Source: CBDFGK01 sp965247075
Lineage (GTDB): Bacteria; Pseudomonadota; Gammaproteobacteria; Pseudomonadales; Halieaceae
NCBI GenBank assembly: GCA_965247075.1
Contig: CBDFGK010000003.1
Location: 1,240,001-1,304,000 of the forward strand
DNA: 64,000 nt
Direction of reading: 5' to 3'
In this document: in pieces, positions 8,701 through 17,055 of the stretch
Position numbering within the stretch: the first letter of the stretch is position 1
Layout: each line of letters starts with the position of its first letter
The notes under the pieces: generated by a model
Seen by the model: the letters and a program-made list of their open reading frames with translations, nothing else
Databases searched by the model: none
What the model was told of the DNA's origin: nothing
Made by a program: the position numbers and the translations under genes

Positions 8701-9185
8701 CACAGGCCCGCGAGCAGCAGCGCCCCAGTCAGCAAGCCAATAATGCTCGCCGCCTGTACCACGCCGTTGCTGTGCGCCAGTTTTTCGTTGCCGACCAATT
8801 CGCGGATGTGGCTGTATTTGGCGGGAGTGAAAAAAGCATTTTGCACTGCCGGCAATAGTGTCAGGATAAAGGCAAGCGAGAACCAGCCCAGGTAATAACT
8901 GCCTGCAATCAGCAGCGTTGCACACACGCCCAGCAGAGAAGACTGACGTATGACCAAGGATTTTGGAAACTTGTCAGCGACATAGCCCGCCGGCGAGAAC
9001 ATCAATATGAGCGGTAGTAGAATCAGGGCGTTTACCATTGCCGCCAGTATCAATGGATGTGGGCCGGTATAGCCCCGTGCAATAGTGGTGAAAAGCACGG
9101 TCGAGTGCCCCAGCGCGACTGCCGCCTGCAAAAAGACAATGGCGATGAAGGGGATGAAGCCGGGAATTTTTATCATCGGCGCCAT
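5727..9185 (-). CDS. MFS (LplT-like) / PlsC acyltransferase / Aas-type acyl-AMP ligase fusion
   Basis: 1152 residues in three parts. Residues 1 to about 400 are a 12-helix MFS transporter resembling the lysophospholipid flippase LplT. About 425-620 is a PlsC-type acyltransferase with the NHTSWVD (H-x4-D) and FPEEGVS motifs. About 640-1150 is an AMP-forming acyl ligase with SSGSEGKPKGVVLSHRN, GYGATET and YITGDKG. In E. coli LplT and Aas are separate proteins that import lysophosphatidylethanolamine across the inner membrane and re-acylate it; here the steps are joined in one chain, so inner-membrane phospholipid repair is the likely role. The ATG at 9185 is chosen because AAGGAG lies 6 bases upstream. 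The stop lies directly against a dispersed palindrome. Confidence 0.9.
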   Translation of the reverse strand: MAPMIKIPGFIPFIAIVFLQAAVALGHSTVLFTTIARGYTGPHPLILAAMVNALILLPLILMFSPAGYVADKFPKSLVIRQSSLLGVCATLLIAGSYYLGWFSLAFILTLLPAVQNAFFTPAKYSHIRELVGNEKLAHSNGVVQAASIIGLLTGALLLAGLCNTLLGDSTNLDSGAILQKVAPAAWLLVLLSAAAWLLSFRLQEHHAAASETKFAASSYFRLHYLRTNLQLLRKQRSIRSAVVGLATFWTVAQIVLVALPSLARQASQVGIGSTGPMILVYTALGIIAGALLAGRISRQHLETGLIPFAALAIALLLALVPSLETTLGLTLALIAIGIFGGLFIVPLTTLIQFHAPAGQLGTISAGRHWFQAIGMLLGLAVGVAVKKQGIDSANLFYAMAVVAAVGAGYTVRELPHSLTRIISLAILKRRYRFEVLGFENLPRSGAVLLLGNHTSWVDWALVQVACPRQVRFVLEQHVATSWFMKLFFKLTGTAAISGKGEKAQQKITGLLQQGEVVCLFPEEGVSGNGQLGEFGNAYEQAVAGVENGIIIPFYLRGLWGSSFSRADEGLRDSRAPSLRRDLIIAFGKPLPLSTKADYLKQKVFDLSITAWESYTKTLDPLPLAWLRVVKRHPGDICTVDASEVKLTRRRFAAATLAFSGAMNLDRDAQNVGLLLPASNAAAIANMAVMLTGRAVVNLNFSAAHESVSAGIAEAGIKQVFTSRQFETRLEARGVDFAGMLGDADVFYMEDIREIIPQWRLVLSLLQVSLLPARFLYRLKGTPRSLEDPAAILFSSGSEGKPKGVVLSHRNIQSNCKQISDVLNTRVDDVVMASLPPFHAFGLTVTLIMPLIEGVPMACYPDPTDVLGIAQTIAKYRATILFGTATFLSLYVRNRKVAPIMLESLRFVVAGAERLPTKVRQDFQLKFNQPILEGYGATETTPVAAVNVPDAVDTNSWRVQVGQHEGSVGLPLPGTSFKIVDPDSREELPLGASGMILISGNQVMLGYLHDDVKTQEVIFEQDGMRWYITGDKGHITPEGFLVIVDRYSRFAKIGGEMVSLSSIEEQARSVLEEGSEEDLAAAVVPDARKGEQVIVLVTSLELQQSLRQNMIAAGIAPLMIPSQVLQVDEVPKLGSGKTDFTALNRLAGSLVTA

Positions 9186-9319
9186 GTAATTCTCCTTTGG
9201 GTCAAGCAGCAATGCTTGCTTGGCCGGTCATCAGGTTTAATGCGATAGTTTAGAACATTTGGAAACACCTATACTCAAGTAATGATTTTGTCAGATCAAG
9301 GTAGAGGGTGCTGTGCTGC

Positions 9320-10618
9320 ATGAATAAAATACTGCTCACAATGGTGATTGCTGTTTTGGCAGGTGGCGCCTTTCTGGTCGGTCGCCTGACCTCGCCCGCA
9401 CCAAACTACCAACCGGGAGAACTGGATGGCGAAGACCCGCTTGAGCAGGCTTTCGATGACTTTGTCCGCGCCCAGCGTGAGACAATAACGCTGTTTCGTC
9501 ACTCGCGCTTCTTCGAAGATGACCAGGAGCGCGCCGAGGCCTACCGCGGGCTGCTCTATTCACTGGTGGGATCGATCAAGGCCGGCGCGCTGATGCAGCC
9601 CGATCATCCCCGCTTTATGAAAGCTGTTGACTGGACCAGCAAGAGCGGCCTGGATAATCCTGACAATAATTACTATATCGCCATGATTCGCGACGCTGCG
9701 GACTACCGAATTATTGGAACCCGTGGGACTACCAGCGACCTGGTGTTTCAGTTGGTGGTAGGTCAGCCGGGGGTGCGAGGTGTTGGCACCAGTACCAATA
9801 TCAGCGTGCTCAACGGCAGAGATTTGATAATGGACGCCGCCGGTAATTTTGAGGTGATTGTCAGTGGCAATGATCCGGGAGCCGGGGTGAATTGGCTTGC
9901 CAACGGTGCCGGCGCTGAAACACTGCTGGTGCGTTTCACCCACGGTGATTGGGGCGCACAGCGGGACGGCGACTTGCGTATTGAAAAAATCGGTGCCGAG
10001 GGTGAGCACGCCCTGCCGCTCACACCGGCGCGAATGGCCCAGGGCCTGCGCGATGCGGCCGTGTCCCTGTTTGATCGCAATGCCACCTGGTTGCAGTACG
10101 CCGAGCGCGCCTGGTCGCTGATGCCCCCCAACAACATCTCTGCGCCGCACGCTACCCAGGGAGGATTGGTGGATCAGTATTCCGCCTTTGGCAGTTGGGA
10201 ACTCAATAACGACCAGGCCATCATTCTCAGTACTGCGCCCAGCGCTGCTGCGTACCAGGGCATTGAACTGGGCAACCTCTGGTTTGTCAGCCTTGATTAT
10301 GAAACCCGCACCTCCAGCCTGAACCTGGACCAGATGCAGTGTAGTGAAGACAGTCGCTGCTACGCGGTGATCTCTCACCAAGACCCGGGTATTCACAACT
10401 GGCTGGACACGGAGGGTCACCGGCGCGGTTTGATAATGATGCGCTGGCAGGGTTTGAGCGAAGAGTTGCCGGAGGCCCTGTATCCGCAGGCCTCGCTGGT
10501 AGCCTTCGATCAAATTCGCCAAAACCTGCCCGCCGACGTGGCTCCGTTCACCCCACATCAGCGCCGACAGCAGATACGGCGGCGGCGCGCCGGCGTGCAC
10601 ACACGCTTTGGTGGCTAG
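9320..10618 (+). CDS. DUF1214 domain protein, membrane-anchored or secreted
   Basis: 432 residues from ATG 9320. An N-terminal hydrophobic segment (residues 1-22, KILLTMVIAVLAGGAFLVG) anchors or exports it. The C-terminal half carries DUF1214 features, with LGNLWFVSLDYETRTSSLN and ISHQDPGIHNWLDTEGH. Proteins with this domain are widespread beside lipid and steroid catabolic genes, but the activity is unknown. It is divergent from the LplT/Aas fusion. The tail is unusually basic (RRQQIRRRRAG). An alternative ATG four codons upstream is possible. Confidence 0.75.
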   Translation: MNKILLTMVIAVLAGGAFLVGRLTSPAPNYQPGELDGEDPLEQAFDDFVRAQRETITLFRHSRFFEDDQERAEAYRGLLYSLVGSIKAGALMQPDHPRFMKAVDWTSKSGLDNPDNNYYIAMIRDAADYRIIGTRGTTSDLVFQLVVGQPGVRGVGTSTNISVLNGRDLIMDAAGNFEVIVSGNDPGAGVNWLANGAGAETLLVRFTHGDWGAQRDGDLRIEKIGAEGEHALPLTPARMAQGLRDAAVSLFDRNATWLQYAERAWSLMPPNNISAPHATQGGLVDQYSAFGSWELNNDQAIILSTAPSAAAYQGIELGNLWFVSLDYETRTSSLNLDQMQCSEDSRCYAVISHQDPGIHNWLDTEGHRRGLIMMRWQGLSEELPEALYPQASLVAFDQIRQNLPADVAPFTPHQRRQQIRRRRAGVHTRFGG

Positions 10619-10650
10619 CCAGGGCGGTATGTATGGCTTTACCTGAGCCG

Positions 10651-10794
10651 CTATTGAATCCCGGCGCACTTGCCCTGCTGACAAATACTACCGGTTGACC
10701 GTTCCCTTTGTCTCTTACCGAAGTTCTCTACCGTGTGGCGGCTGATCTGCTTAAGGCTGTGTTGTGCCTGTGGTGACAGTTTGTACGTCGGCAC
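10651..10794 (-). pseudogene. parE: Truncated ParE toxin
   Basis: A GTG at 10794, three bases after the ParD stop, opens a 47-codon frame beginning VPTYKLSPQAQHSLKQISRH and followed by TVENFGKRQRE, a typical ParE/RelE-superfamily N-terminus. It then runs into unrelated residues and stops. Full ParE is about 95 residues, so the C-terminal half that binds gyrase and completes the fold is missing. It was too short for ordinary ORF calling. The toxin should be inactive. Confidence 0.75.
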
Positions 10795-10796
10795 TA

Positions 10797-11033
10797 TCAA
10801 TCAATCAAGTCATGCATAAATTGTTCGCCGTCTATCCCTTGCCCTTGATCAAGCTGGCTTTCACCAACAGCCAGCGTTTGGCGCAATACATCCAGCTTGG
10901 TTTCTTCCTGCTCGAGTAACCGGAGTTCCGCGCGCACCGCGTCACTGGCTGAAGAGTAACGCCCTTCCCTCACGCGCTCGTCAATGAAACCTTCAAAATG
11001 GTCGCCAAGTGAAACACTGGTATTTCCAGCCAT
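10797..11033 (-). CDS. parD: ParD-family antitoxin
   Basis: 78 residues. The N-terminal ribbon-helix-helix region (VSLGDHFEGFIDERVREGRY) and SSASDAVRAELRLLEQEE are characteristic of ParD/CopG-type antitoxins that bind DNA as dimers and neutralise ParE through the C-terminal tail. The toxin gene follows in the usual order but is truncated, so this antitoxin has no active partner here. It may survive as an autoregulator or by protecting against ParE from elsewhere. Confidence 0.88.
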   Translation of the reverse strand: MAGNTSVSLGDHFEGFIDERVREGRYSSASDAVRAELRLLEQEETKLDVLRQTLAVGESQLDQGQGIDGEQFMHDLID

Positions 11034-11066
11034 CTTTCAACCTCCCACAAAGCATACTTTCGCATT

Positions 11067-11282
11067 TCAAATTGTACCAACCATTGGTATATTTTGAAAA
11101 AATGAAGAAATGTTTGCCTGGACCCAGTGAGCGTGGTCACTCACCTTAGCGCGAGTAACACCGTCGCCGTCAAACAAGGTGTGCGGGATGACGAAAGTGT
11201 AGGGTAACTTCAGAATTGCAAACAGCAAATCGACTTTATGTAAGTCGATAATGCAGGAGGTATCACTGACAACGATTCGCAT
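11067..11282 (-). pseudogene. PIN-domain protein, shortened
   Basis: 71 residues beginning MRIVVSDTSCIIDLHKVDLL, a PIN-like RNase N-terminus with the first catalytic Asp (residue 7). Full-length PIN toxins are about 130-160 residues with three or four acidic residues. Here the sequence passes from PHTLFD directly to GDGVTRAK, suggesting loss of the central part, and ends soon after. It overlaps the XRE-ImmA gene by 20 bases, the arrangement of a translationally coupled pair. It is likely a decayed toxin or effector. Confidence 0.55.
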
Positions 11283-12357
11283 CGACGGCCGCCGGGCCTT
11301 TCATGGCCTGTTCAATGTACTCCAAGGGTTGCTGTAGTAATTCCATTGCCTTGCTCGGCGAGATATATCGTTCAGCCAGGGCCCGATAGCAAAGCCGATC
11401 GAATCGGCGTGGCTTTTCAAATTCTCCACGTTTCTCCTCGGGTTCTATTGGATCTGGTTCCACCAGGCGCCACCCCTTCGCATAAGTTTGAAATGCATAC
11501 GAGAGGGTCTGCTCATCGATAACGCCGACTTTCATTAGTCGTACCAGAAGTGCTGCAGCGCTGACTCGATACGTGCGCTTGAGCTGTACCAGCTCCTGGT
11601 AGCCAAGCGCATTTCGTCGGCTTCCAGTTTCCTGTACTAAGTGCACCTTGGGCACGAGAAAGGCGCCGGCAAAGGCATTTGCTGCTTTTTCGTGATCCAC
11701 CGGTGACTCTTTATCGATAATGCAATGTCCCAGTTCGTGAGCGAGGGTCAGACGTCGTTGTTCGAGAGAGAGTCCTGCGTTGACGACCAACACGGACAGA
11801 TTGCCCTCGCTACTTGCTTGGCGAACCATGCAGGTGAGTCCGGAGACGCCACGGGGAAGCTCAATCAAGACCACTTTGATGCCCTGTTTTTCGAGTAACT
11901 CAGTCATGTTGGGAATGGCATCAATGCCCAGATTCCAGGCATGCCGAAGCTCCATCGCCAAATCATCCGCCTCTTCAAGGCAACCTAAGAACCGGCTCTT
12001 GAGCTTTGGCACCCGCCATTCCGCGTTGCTCTGTTCAAGGATCTTTTCAACGGCCAAATACCGCTCCAGATGATCGATGACGGCTGCCTCAACAGCGGCA
12101 CGGTCACGAGCAGAAGTTCCCGACTGCTTGCGAAACTCCATTCCCCGCAATTCCAGCACCTGGTTGCTGAGCAAATATTCCGGCGCAGCTTCCAGGGTTT
12201 TCGCCAAATTCGTAAGCACACGGGAGCCCGGCATCATGTCGCCACGCTCATATTTGCCAATCGCCTGAGCGCTGACCTCATTGTTAAGGGCATCTGACAA
12301 CGCTCGCAATGACAGTCCGGCCTTTTTACGGGCCAGTTTTAGACGCTCACCAAACAT
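11263..12357 (-). CDS. XRE-family regulator with ImmA/IrrE (M78) metallopeptidase domain
   Basis: 364 residues. Residues 1-65 form a Cro/C1 helix-turn-helix (LKLARKKAGLSLRALSDALN..AIGKYERGD). About 170-300 is an ImmA/IrrE peptidase with the zinc motif HELGH (LTLAHELGHCIIDKE) and a downstream AANAFAGAFLVP carrying further family residues. In ICEBs1 and deinococci such proteins cleave repressors to switch on genes. With its own HTH, this one probably binds the inverted repeat upstream of its start. It overlaps a PIN-like ORF, a pairing that recurs in toxin-antitoxin-like modules. Length fits COG2856 fusions. Confidence 0.88.
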   Translation of the reverse strand: MFGERLKLARKKAGLSLRALSDALNNEVSAQAIGKYERGDMMPGSRVLTNLAKTLEAAPEYLLSNQVLELRGMEFRKQSGTSARDRAAVEAAVIDHLERYLAVEKILEQSNAEWRVPKLKSRFLGCLEEADDLAMELRHAWNLGIDAIPNMTELLEKQGIKVVLIELPRGVSGLTCMVRQASSEGNLSVLVVNAGLSLEQRRLTLAHELGHCIIDKESPVDHEKAANAFAGAFLVPKVHLVQETGSRRNALGYQELVQLKRTYRVSAAALLVRLMKVGVIDEQTLSYAFQTYAKGWRLVEPDPIEPEEKRGEFEKPRRFDRLCYRALAERYISPSKAMELLQQPLEYIEQAMKGPAAVDANRCQ

Positions 12358-12381
12358 GACAATCTCCCTTGCATTTTCTAT

Positions 12382-12418
12382 GGTTTACATTATAAAGTAG
12401 ACTTGCGATTTGTAAACC
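12382..12418. promoter_or_regulatory. Inverted-repeat operator upstream of the XRE-ImmA gene
   Basis: GGTTTACA (12382-12389) and TGTAAACC (12411-12418) are exact inverse halves, centred in the 100-base space between the divergent XRE-ImmA and DUF2188 genes. The position suits autoregulation by the XRE protein. Binding is inferred. Confidence 0.5.
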
Positions 12419-12457
12419 TAGATTGAATCACAGTATCACCAACGAACGGTGAAAGTT

Positions 12458-12673
12458 ATGTCAAAACGAAATCAACATATTGTACGTCATAGCGACGGAT
12501 GGGCGGTACGAGGCGCTGGCTCCCAACGCGCCACATCCGTTCATTCGACGCAGCGCGAGGCCATTGCTGTCGGCCGGCGTATTGCCCAGGCCCAGAAAAC
12601 CGAACTTTTCGTGCACGGTCGGGACGGCCAGATTCGGGAGCGCGATTCTTTTGGAGGGGAAGCTTCGAAATGA
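12458..12673 (+). CDS. DUF2188 family protein
   Basis: 71 residues from ATG 12458. The pattern HIVRHSDGWAVRGAGSQRAT, then REAIAVGRRIAQAQKTELFVH and GQIRERDSFG, is the DUF2188 signature: a small two-repeat beta-alpha fold often carried on plasmids and genomic islands. Function unknown. It is divergent from the XRE-ImmA gene and shares its control region. A GTG three codons upstream is an alternative start. Confidence 0.8.
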   Translation: MSKRNQHIVRHSDGWAVRGAGSQRATSVHSTQREAIAVGRRIAQAQKTELFVHGRDGQIRERDSFGGEASK

Positions 12674-12800
12674 CCGCAGGCCGGTGATCAGGTCTCATCC
12701 ACCGCGCCTTTAGACGCGAGCCCCGTGCCTGTGCGGTGTCCTGTGGATTGCCGTAAAAATAGTCATTGCCACTGGCCATGAATGGCTTGTTGAATTAGTG

Positions 12801-12847
12801 GACTTAACAGTCTAGTATGTCGATTATTTACTGGACATATTAGTCCA
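12801..12847 (+). promoter_or_regulatory. Two inverted-repeat operators before the RND efflux genes
   Basis: GACTtaacAGTC (12801-12812) and TGGACatattaGTCCA (12832-12847) are two related palindromes with a shared GGACT-type half-site, ending 15 bases before the efflux start codon. Their form suits a TetR-type repressor, which commonly controls RND pumps, but no such regulator is encoded within the window next to them. Confidence 0.5.
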
Positions 12848-12862
12848 TTATTTGGTGAAAGC

Positions 12863-13963
12863 ATGCGTTTGATCGTTTCGCTGGCAAGCGTGTCGGCAGT
12901 CTTGCTGGCCCTGGGTTACTACGGAAGTGGTGAGGCAAAGGGGCAGCAAGACCGTAAAGTAATTTATCAGTCCGTCGCTGCCGCGCAGGTACACAAGCAA
13001 TCAGAATTTGTATTAACCCGCAATTTTACCGGTGTAGCCCTGCCCGCACGCAGCGTGGATATTGCCTTTGAATTTGGCGGCACGGTGCTGTTCCTGTTGG
13101 TCGATGAGGGCGACCGGGTGGAAGAAGGCGAGCTGCTGGCACGGCTGGATACCTCCCTGCTGGCCATTGAGCGGCGTCAGCTACAAGCTCAGCTCTTGGA
13201 AACCCAGGCCAATTTGCGTTTGACAGAGGCCAACCTGGCCCGCCATAAGACCCTGGAATTGGATGGTTTTGCCTCACAACAAAGACGCGATGAACTCGAA
13301 GCCGGGCGCGATGCTGTAACAGCCGGCATTGAACAGTTACAGGCCACGCTGGACGGCAACCGGATTCGACAGCAAAAGGCGCATCTGTATGCGCCCTTCA
13401 CCGGTGTAGTCAGTGAGCGTTATATGGCAGAGGGTAGCAGCGCCGGCGTGGCCAGGCCGGTGTTGCGCATGCTGGAAACCGGCAACATGGAGGCCCACGT
13501 GGGTGTACCCCGGCGCTTGGCCGGGTCTTTACATGTTGGAGAAACCGTCTCATTGCAGCTTGGCGAGAGTTTTCTCGATGGGCAGGTGTTGGCGATCGGT
13601 GCAGAGCTCAAGGCGCGCTCGCACACGGCCAAGGTTCGCATTCAACTGCCCCCTCGGGAAATGCTGGTTGGCAGCCTGGTGGAATTGCATTTGGATGATG
13701 TTATCTCAGGGTCCGGTTTTACTGTTCCCCAGGCGGCGTTAACGGCGAGCCTGCGCGGTCTGTGGCGAGTCTATGTGCTGGTGCCGGCAGGTGACGAGTT
13801 GCACCGGGTAGAAGCCAGGGATGTACAACTGCGCTACAGCGGTGAAGACAAAGCTTATGTTGAGGGCGGTATCAGTGATGCAGACCTGCTTGTCAGCGCC
13901 GGCGTGCACAAAGTGGTACCCGGGCAGTTGGTTCGCATTGTGGATATTGAGCAAGCGCTTTGA
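12863..13963 (+). CDS. RND efflux periplasmic adaptor (membrane fusion protein)
   Basis: 366 residues with an N-terminal membrane/signal segment (residues 1-20). A lipoyl-like half (FEFGGTVLFLLVDEGDRVEEGELLARLD, shown here in part) precedes a coiled-coil hairpin (about 95-165) and the second lipoyl half (LYAPFTGVVSERYMAEGSSAG). Beta-barrel and membrane-proximal domains complete it. It links the inner-membrane RND pump to an outer-membrane channel. Its stop overlaps the TTG start of the pump gene, so the two are translated together. No outer-membrane factor gene is adjacent. The two palindromes upstream suggest repressor control. Confidence 0.9.
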   Translation: MRLIVSLASVSAVLLALGYYGSGEAKGQQDRKVIYQSVAAAQVHKQSEFVLTRNFTGVALPARSVDIAFEFGGTVLFLLVDEGDRVEEGELLARLDTSLLAIERRQLQAQLLETQANLRLTEANLARHKTLELDGFASQQRRDELEAGRDAVTAGIEQLQATLDGNRIRQQKAHLYAPFTGVVSERYMAEGSSAGVARPVLRMLETGNMEAHVGVPRRLAGSLHVGETVSLQLGESFLDGQVLAIGAELKARSHTAKVRIQLPPREMLVGSLVELHLDDVISGSGFTVPQAALTASLRGLWRVYVLVPAGDELHRVEARDVQLRYSGEDKAYVEGGISDADLLVSAGVHKVVPGQLVRIVDIEQAL

Positions 13964-16900
13964 TCACATCGTTCATTCAAAATGGTCGCCTTCTCAGTCT
14001 GTTGGTGGCCCTGATAGTCGTGGCCGGCCTGGGAGCCCTTTTCACTCTGCCTGTTGCTGAAGACCCGCGCATGGGAAATCGCTATGGGCTGGTGTTAACC
14101 CCATTTCCCGGTGCGAATGCCGAGCGGGTTGAGGCCCTGGTCACCGAGCAACTGGAACTCAAGTTGCGGGAGCTGCCGGAGATTAATGAAATTACCTCGT
14201 CCTCTGGTAACGGGCTCTCGAGTATTACCCTGTCGCTGCGTGACGAAATCACCGAACCGGATCTGGTGTGGTCGAGAATTCGTGATCAGATTGCCGAAGT
14301 GGAACCGGACTTGCCTGCCGGTAGTCTGCCCAGTCGCCTGCTGGATGAGCGCGGTTTTGCCTATACCATGCTCATCGCCCTGCGCGCCACGGATGCCGAC
14401 CAGGTGCCGCGCCAGATCATACAGCGCTACGCCAGGGAGTTGCAAAGTCAGCTTAGATCTCTGGCGGGAACCGATGTTGTTGAAATCGATGGCGAGGTGA
14501 ACGAAGAAATTCTCGTCAATGTCAACTCTGCAGTGGCCGCTGCTGCCGGCCAGACCGTGCAAACAATTGCCGCATCACTGGCGCGTTTTGATACCAAGGC
14601 GTCGGCTGGGGTGGTGGAAAATCGCGCCAGCCGCGTACAGGTAGAAATATCCGGCGATCTGGATTCTCTGGATCGGGTAGCCCGCGTGCCGTTAACGGGC
14701 CGCGGGGAAGGCCAGGTGCTCAGGGTGGGAGACATCGCCAGTGTCTCGCGCGTGTTGCGTACCCCGGAAACCGAGAAAGCCCTGCGGGGGGACAGGGAGC
14801 AACTGATAGTCGCCGCCAGGATGCTTCCGCATATGCGTATTGCCGATTGGCAGGCGCACGTCAGTGAGCAACTGGATAAATTCGCTATCCTGCTGCCAGC
14901 CAATATTGAAATGGACGTGATTTTCGATCAGCAGATCTATACCCACCAGCGGATGCAGCACTTGTCGGGAAATATCGCCATAGGCTTTGCATTGATCCTG
15001 GCCATCTTGCTGGTAACACTGGGTTGGCGATCAGCGCTGATGGTGGCAATCGCTTTACCATTGATGATGTTGTTCACCTTTGCGTTGATGAGCTTCACGG
15101 GCGTCGCCATCAACCAGATGTCGGTGACAGGTTTGGTGGTCGCACTGGGGATTACCGTCGACAATGCCATTGTTATGGTGGATGACATCGGCCAGCGACG
15201 GCGCCTGGGTATGGCAAGAATTCCCGCGGTTCGGCAGGCGCTGGGGCATCTGTGGCTGCCCTTGTTTGGCTCCACGGCCACTACGATATTGGCGTTCCTG
15301 CCGATTTACCTGACACCCGGCGGTGCCGGTGAATTTGTGGGTTCCCTGGCGATCTGTGTGATTTTTGCGCTGCTCGGTTCCTATCTCATCTCACATACGG
15401 TGGTAGCGGCGCTGGCCGGTCGGTTTATCGGTGGTGAGAGCCGGGCGACGCTCTGGAATAGCGGACTACAGTTGCCGGCCCTGAGCCGGGCCTTTGAGCG
15501 CGGTTTACGCTTGGCGCTCAAAAATCCAGGACGCTGCCTGGGGCTGGTTTTTCTGTTCCCGTTGGCGGGCTTCTACGGCATTACTACGGTCCCCGAGCAG
15601 TTCTTTCCGCCGGTAGACCGCGACATGTTTTCCCTGGAAGTCACGTTGCCAACGCGCACCGGTTTTGCCAGTACGGAGCGAACCGTGCGAGCAATGGATG
15701 CTGTGCTGCAAGCAAAAACCGGTATTGAATCCATTGACTGGTCTATTGGAAAAAGCGCGGCGCCGTTTTACTACAACCTGATAGAGCAAAAATTTGGCGT
15801 CCAGAATTACGCGCAGGCCATGATCAAAACCGATAGCGCGAGGCGCACGGCTCAGGCCATTACAGAACTGGAATCTGCGCTGCCGATGCTGTTTCCCGAG
15901 GCGCTTATCATTGTGCGCAAGCTGGAGCAGGGACCGCCGGTCTTCAAACCCATTGAGTTGCGCCTATACGGCAACGACCTGGCTGTGCTGGAGGAGTTGG
16001 GTGAAGAAGTTCGCTACCTGCTGAGTACTCTGCCCGATGTCACGGCATCCGTGGCTTCATTGGGTCAGGCGATGCCCACGGTTAAATTGCAACTCAAAGA
16101 GGAGATACTCGCTGCGACTGCATACAGCCCGGCAGATGCTGCTGCCGGCATTCGGGCCAGTCTTGACGGCGTCGTAGTCGGCGCGCTGCTGGAGGATGCC
16201 GAGTCGGTACCGGTGCGAGTGCGGATAGATGCAGGCGAGCGACAAACCCCGCTGGATTTGCTGAGCTTGAACCTGATACTCGAACCACCTCGACCGGGAG
16301 AGCAGTTTATGCCCACTCCTGTGCAGGCCATTGCCGACATGACACTGGCGCCAAATATTGTTTCTATTCCCCACCGTAACGGCCGCAGGGTTAACTCGAT
16401 TGGCGCTTATATTCGCAGTGGGGTGTTGGCAGACACGGTGTTGCAGGATTTGCGCGTAGCGCTGGCGAGCTCTGGCTTTGAATTGCCGGCGGGTTACCAG
16501 ATGGAGATCGGCGGCGAGGCAGCGGAGCGTTCCGACACCATTGGTTCGCTGGCATCCCGGGTGCCTCTTATTCTGGTGATGCTGGTGGTAGTGCTGGTAT
16601 TGTCTTTTAACTCCTGGCGTTTGTGCATGCTAATTTTTGCCGTTGCATTTATGTCGATAGGGCTGGGGATGTTGAGCCTGGCCTGGTCCGGTTTTGCTTT
16701 TGGTTTCCAGGTAATCATTGCACTGCTGGGCTTGATGGGTCTGGCTATCAATGGCGCAATTGTAATCCTGGCCGAGCTGCGCTCGACTCCAGCGGCCTTG
16801 CAGGGCGATATTGACGGTATTGTAGAAGCGGTTATGCACTGTGGCAGACACATCGGCTCCACCACGATTACCACCGCGGCCGGGTTCTTCCCCCTGCTAA

Positions 16901-17055
16901 TCGGCGGCGGTATGTTCTGGCCACCCTTTGCCACTACCATTGCCGGCGGCACCTTGCTGGTAACCTTGCTGTCTTTTTTCTTTGTGCCGGCGGCGTTTCT
17001 GATGATGACCCGACGCTCGCGCTTTGAGGTAACGGTGGGGCCTGTCGCGTCTTAG
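13960..17055 (+). CDS. RND efflux transporter, inner-membrane pump
   Basis: 1031 residues, the usual size for HAE1-type RND pumps. There are 12 membrane helices in the 1 + 5 + 1 + 5 layout, with large periplasmic loops near residues 35-320 and 560-850. The GLVVALGITVDNAIVMVDD segment in helix 4 contains the two Asp residues of the proton relay. It exports hydrophobic compounds using the proton gradient. A TTG start overlapping the adaptor stop is the most likely start. The 3' end overlaps the convergent monooxygenase gene by 4 bases. Confidence 0.92.
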   Translation: MITSFIQNGRLLSLLVALIVVAGLGALFTLPVAEDPRMGNRYGLVLTPFPGANAERVEALVTEQLELKLRELPEINEITSSSGNGLSSITLSLRDEITEPDLVWSRIRDQIAEVEPDLPAGSLPSRLLDERGFAYTMLIALRATDADQVPRQIIQRYARELQSQLRSLAGTDVVEIDGEVNEEILVNVNSAVAAAAGQTVQTIAASLARFDTKASAGVVENRASRVQVEISGDLDSLDRVARVPLTGRGEGQVLRVGDIASVSRVLRTPETEKALRGDREQLIVAARMLPHMRIADWQAHVSEQLDKFAILLPANIEMDVIFDQQIYTHQRMQHLSGNIAIGFALILAILLVTLGWRSALMVAIALPLMMLFTFALMSFTGVAINQMSVTGLVVALGITVDNAIVMVDDIGQRRRLGMARIPAVRQALGHLWLPLFGSTATTILAFLPIYLTPGGAGEFVGSLAICVIFALLGSYLISHTVVAALAGRFIGGESRATLWNSGLQLPALSRAFERGLRLALKNPGRCLGLVFLFPLAGFYGITTVPEQFFPPVDRDMFSLEVTLPTRTGFASTERTVRAMDAVLQAKTGIESIDWSIGKSAAPFYYNLIEQKFGVQNYAQAMIKTDSARRTAQAITELESALPMLFPEALIIVRKLEQGPPVFKPIELRLYGNDLAVLEELGEEVRYLLSTLPDVTASVASLGQAMPTVKLQLKEEILAATAYSPADAAAGIRASLDGVVVGALLEDAESVPVRVRIDAGERQTPLDLLSLNLILEPPRPGEQFMPTPVQAIADMTLAPNIVSIPHRNGRRVNSIGAYIRSGVLADTVLQDLRVALASSGFELPAGYQMEIGGEAAERSDTIGSLASRVPLILVMLVVVLVLSFNSWRLCMLIFAVAFMSIGLGMLSLAWSGFAFGFQVIIALLGLMGLAINGAIVILAELRSTPAALQGDIDGIVEAVMHCGRHIGSTTITTAAGFFPLLIGGGMFWPPFATTIAGGTLLVTLLSFFFVPAAFLMMTRRSRFEVTVGPVAS

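Noticed and set aside
9560..10684. Minus-strand ORF of 374 codons opposite the DUF1214 gene
   Set aside because: Low-complexity antisense frame without any motif; the plus strand carries the recognisable protein.
11231..11251. Inverted repeat ATCGACTT/AAGTCGAT as an operator
   Set aside because: It lies inside the PIN-like coding frame, is only 8 bp per arm and has no promoter context.
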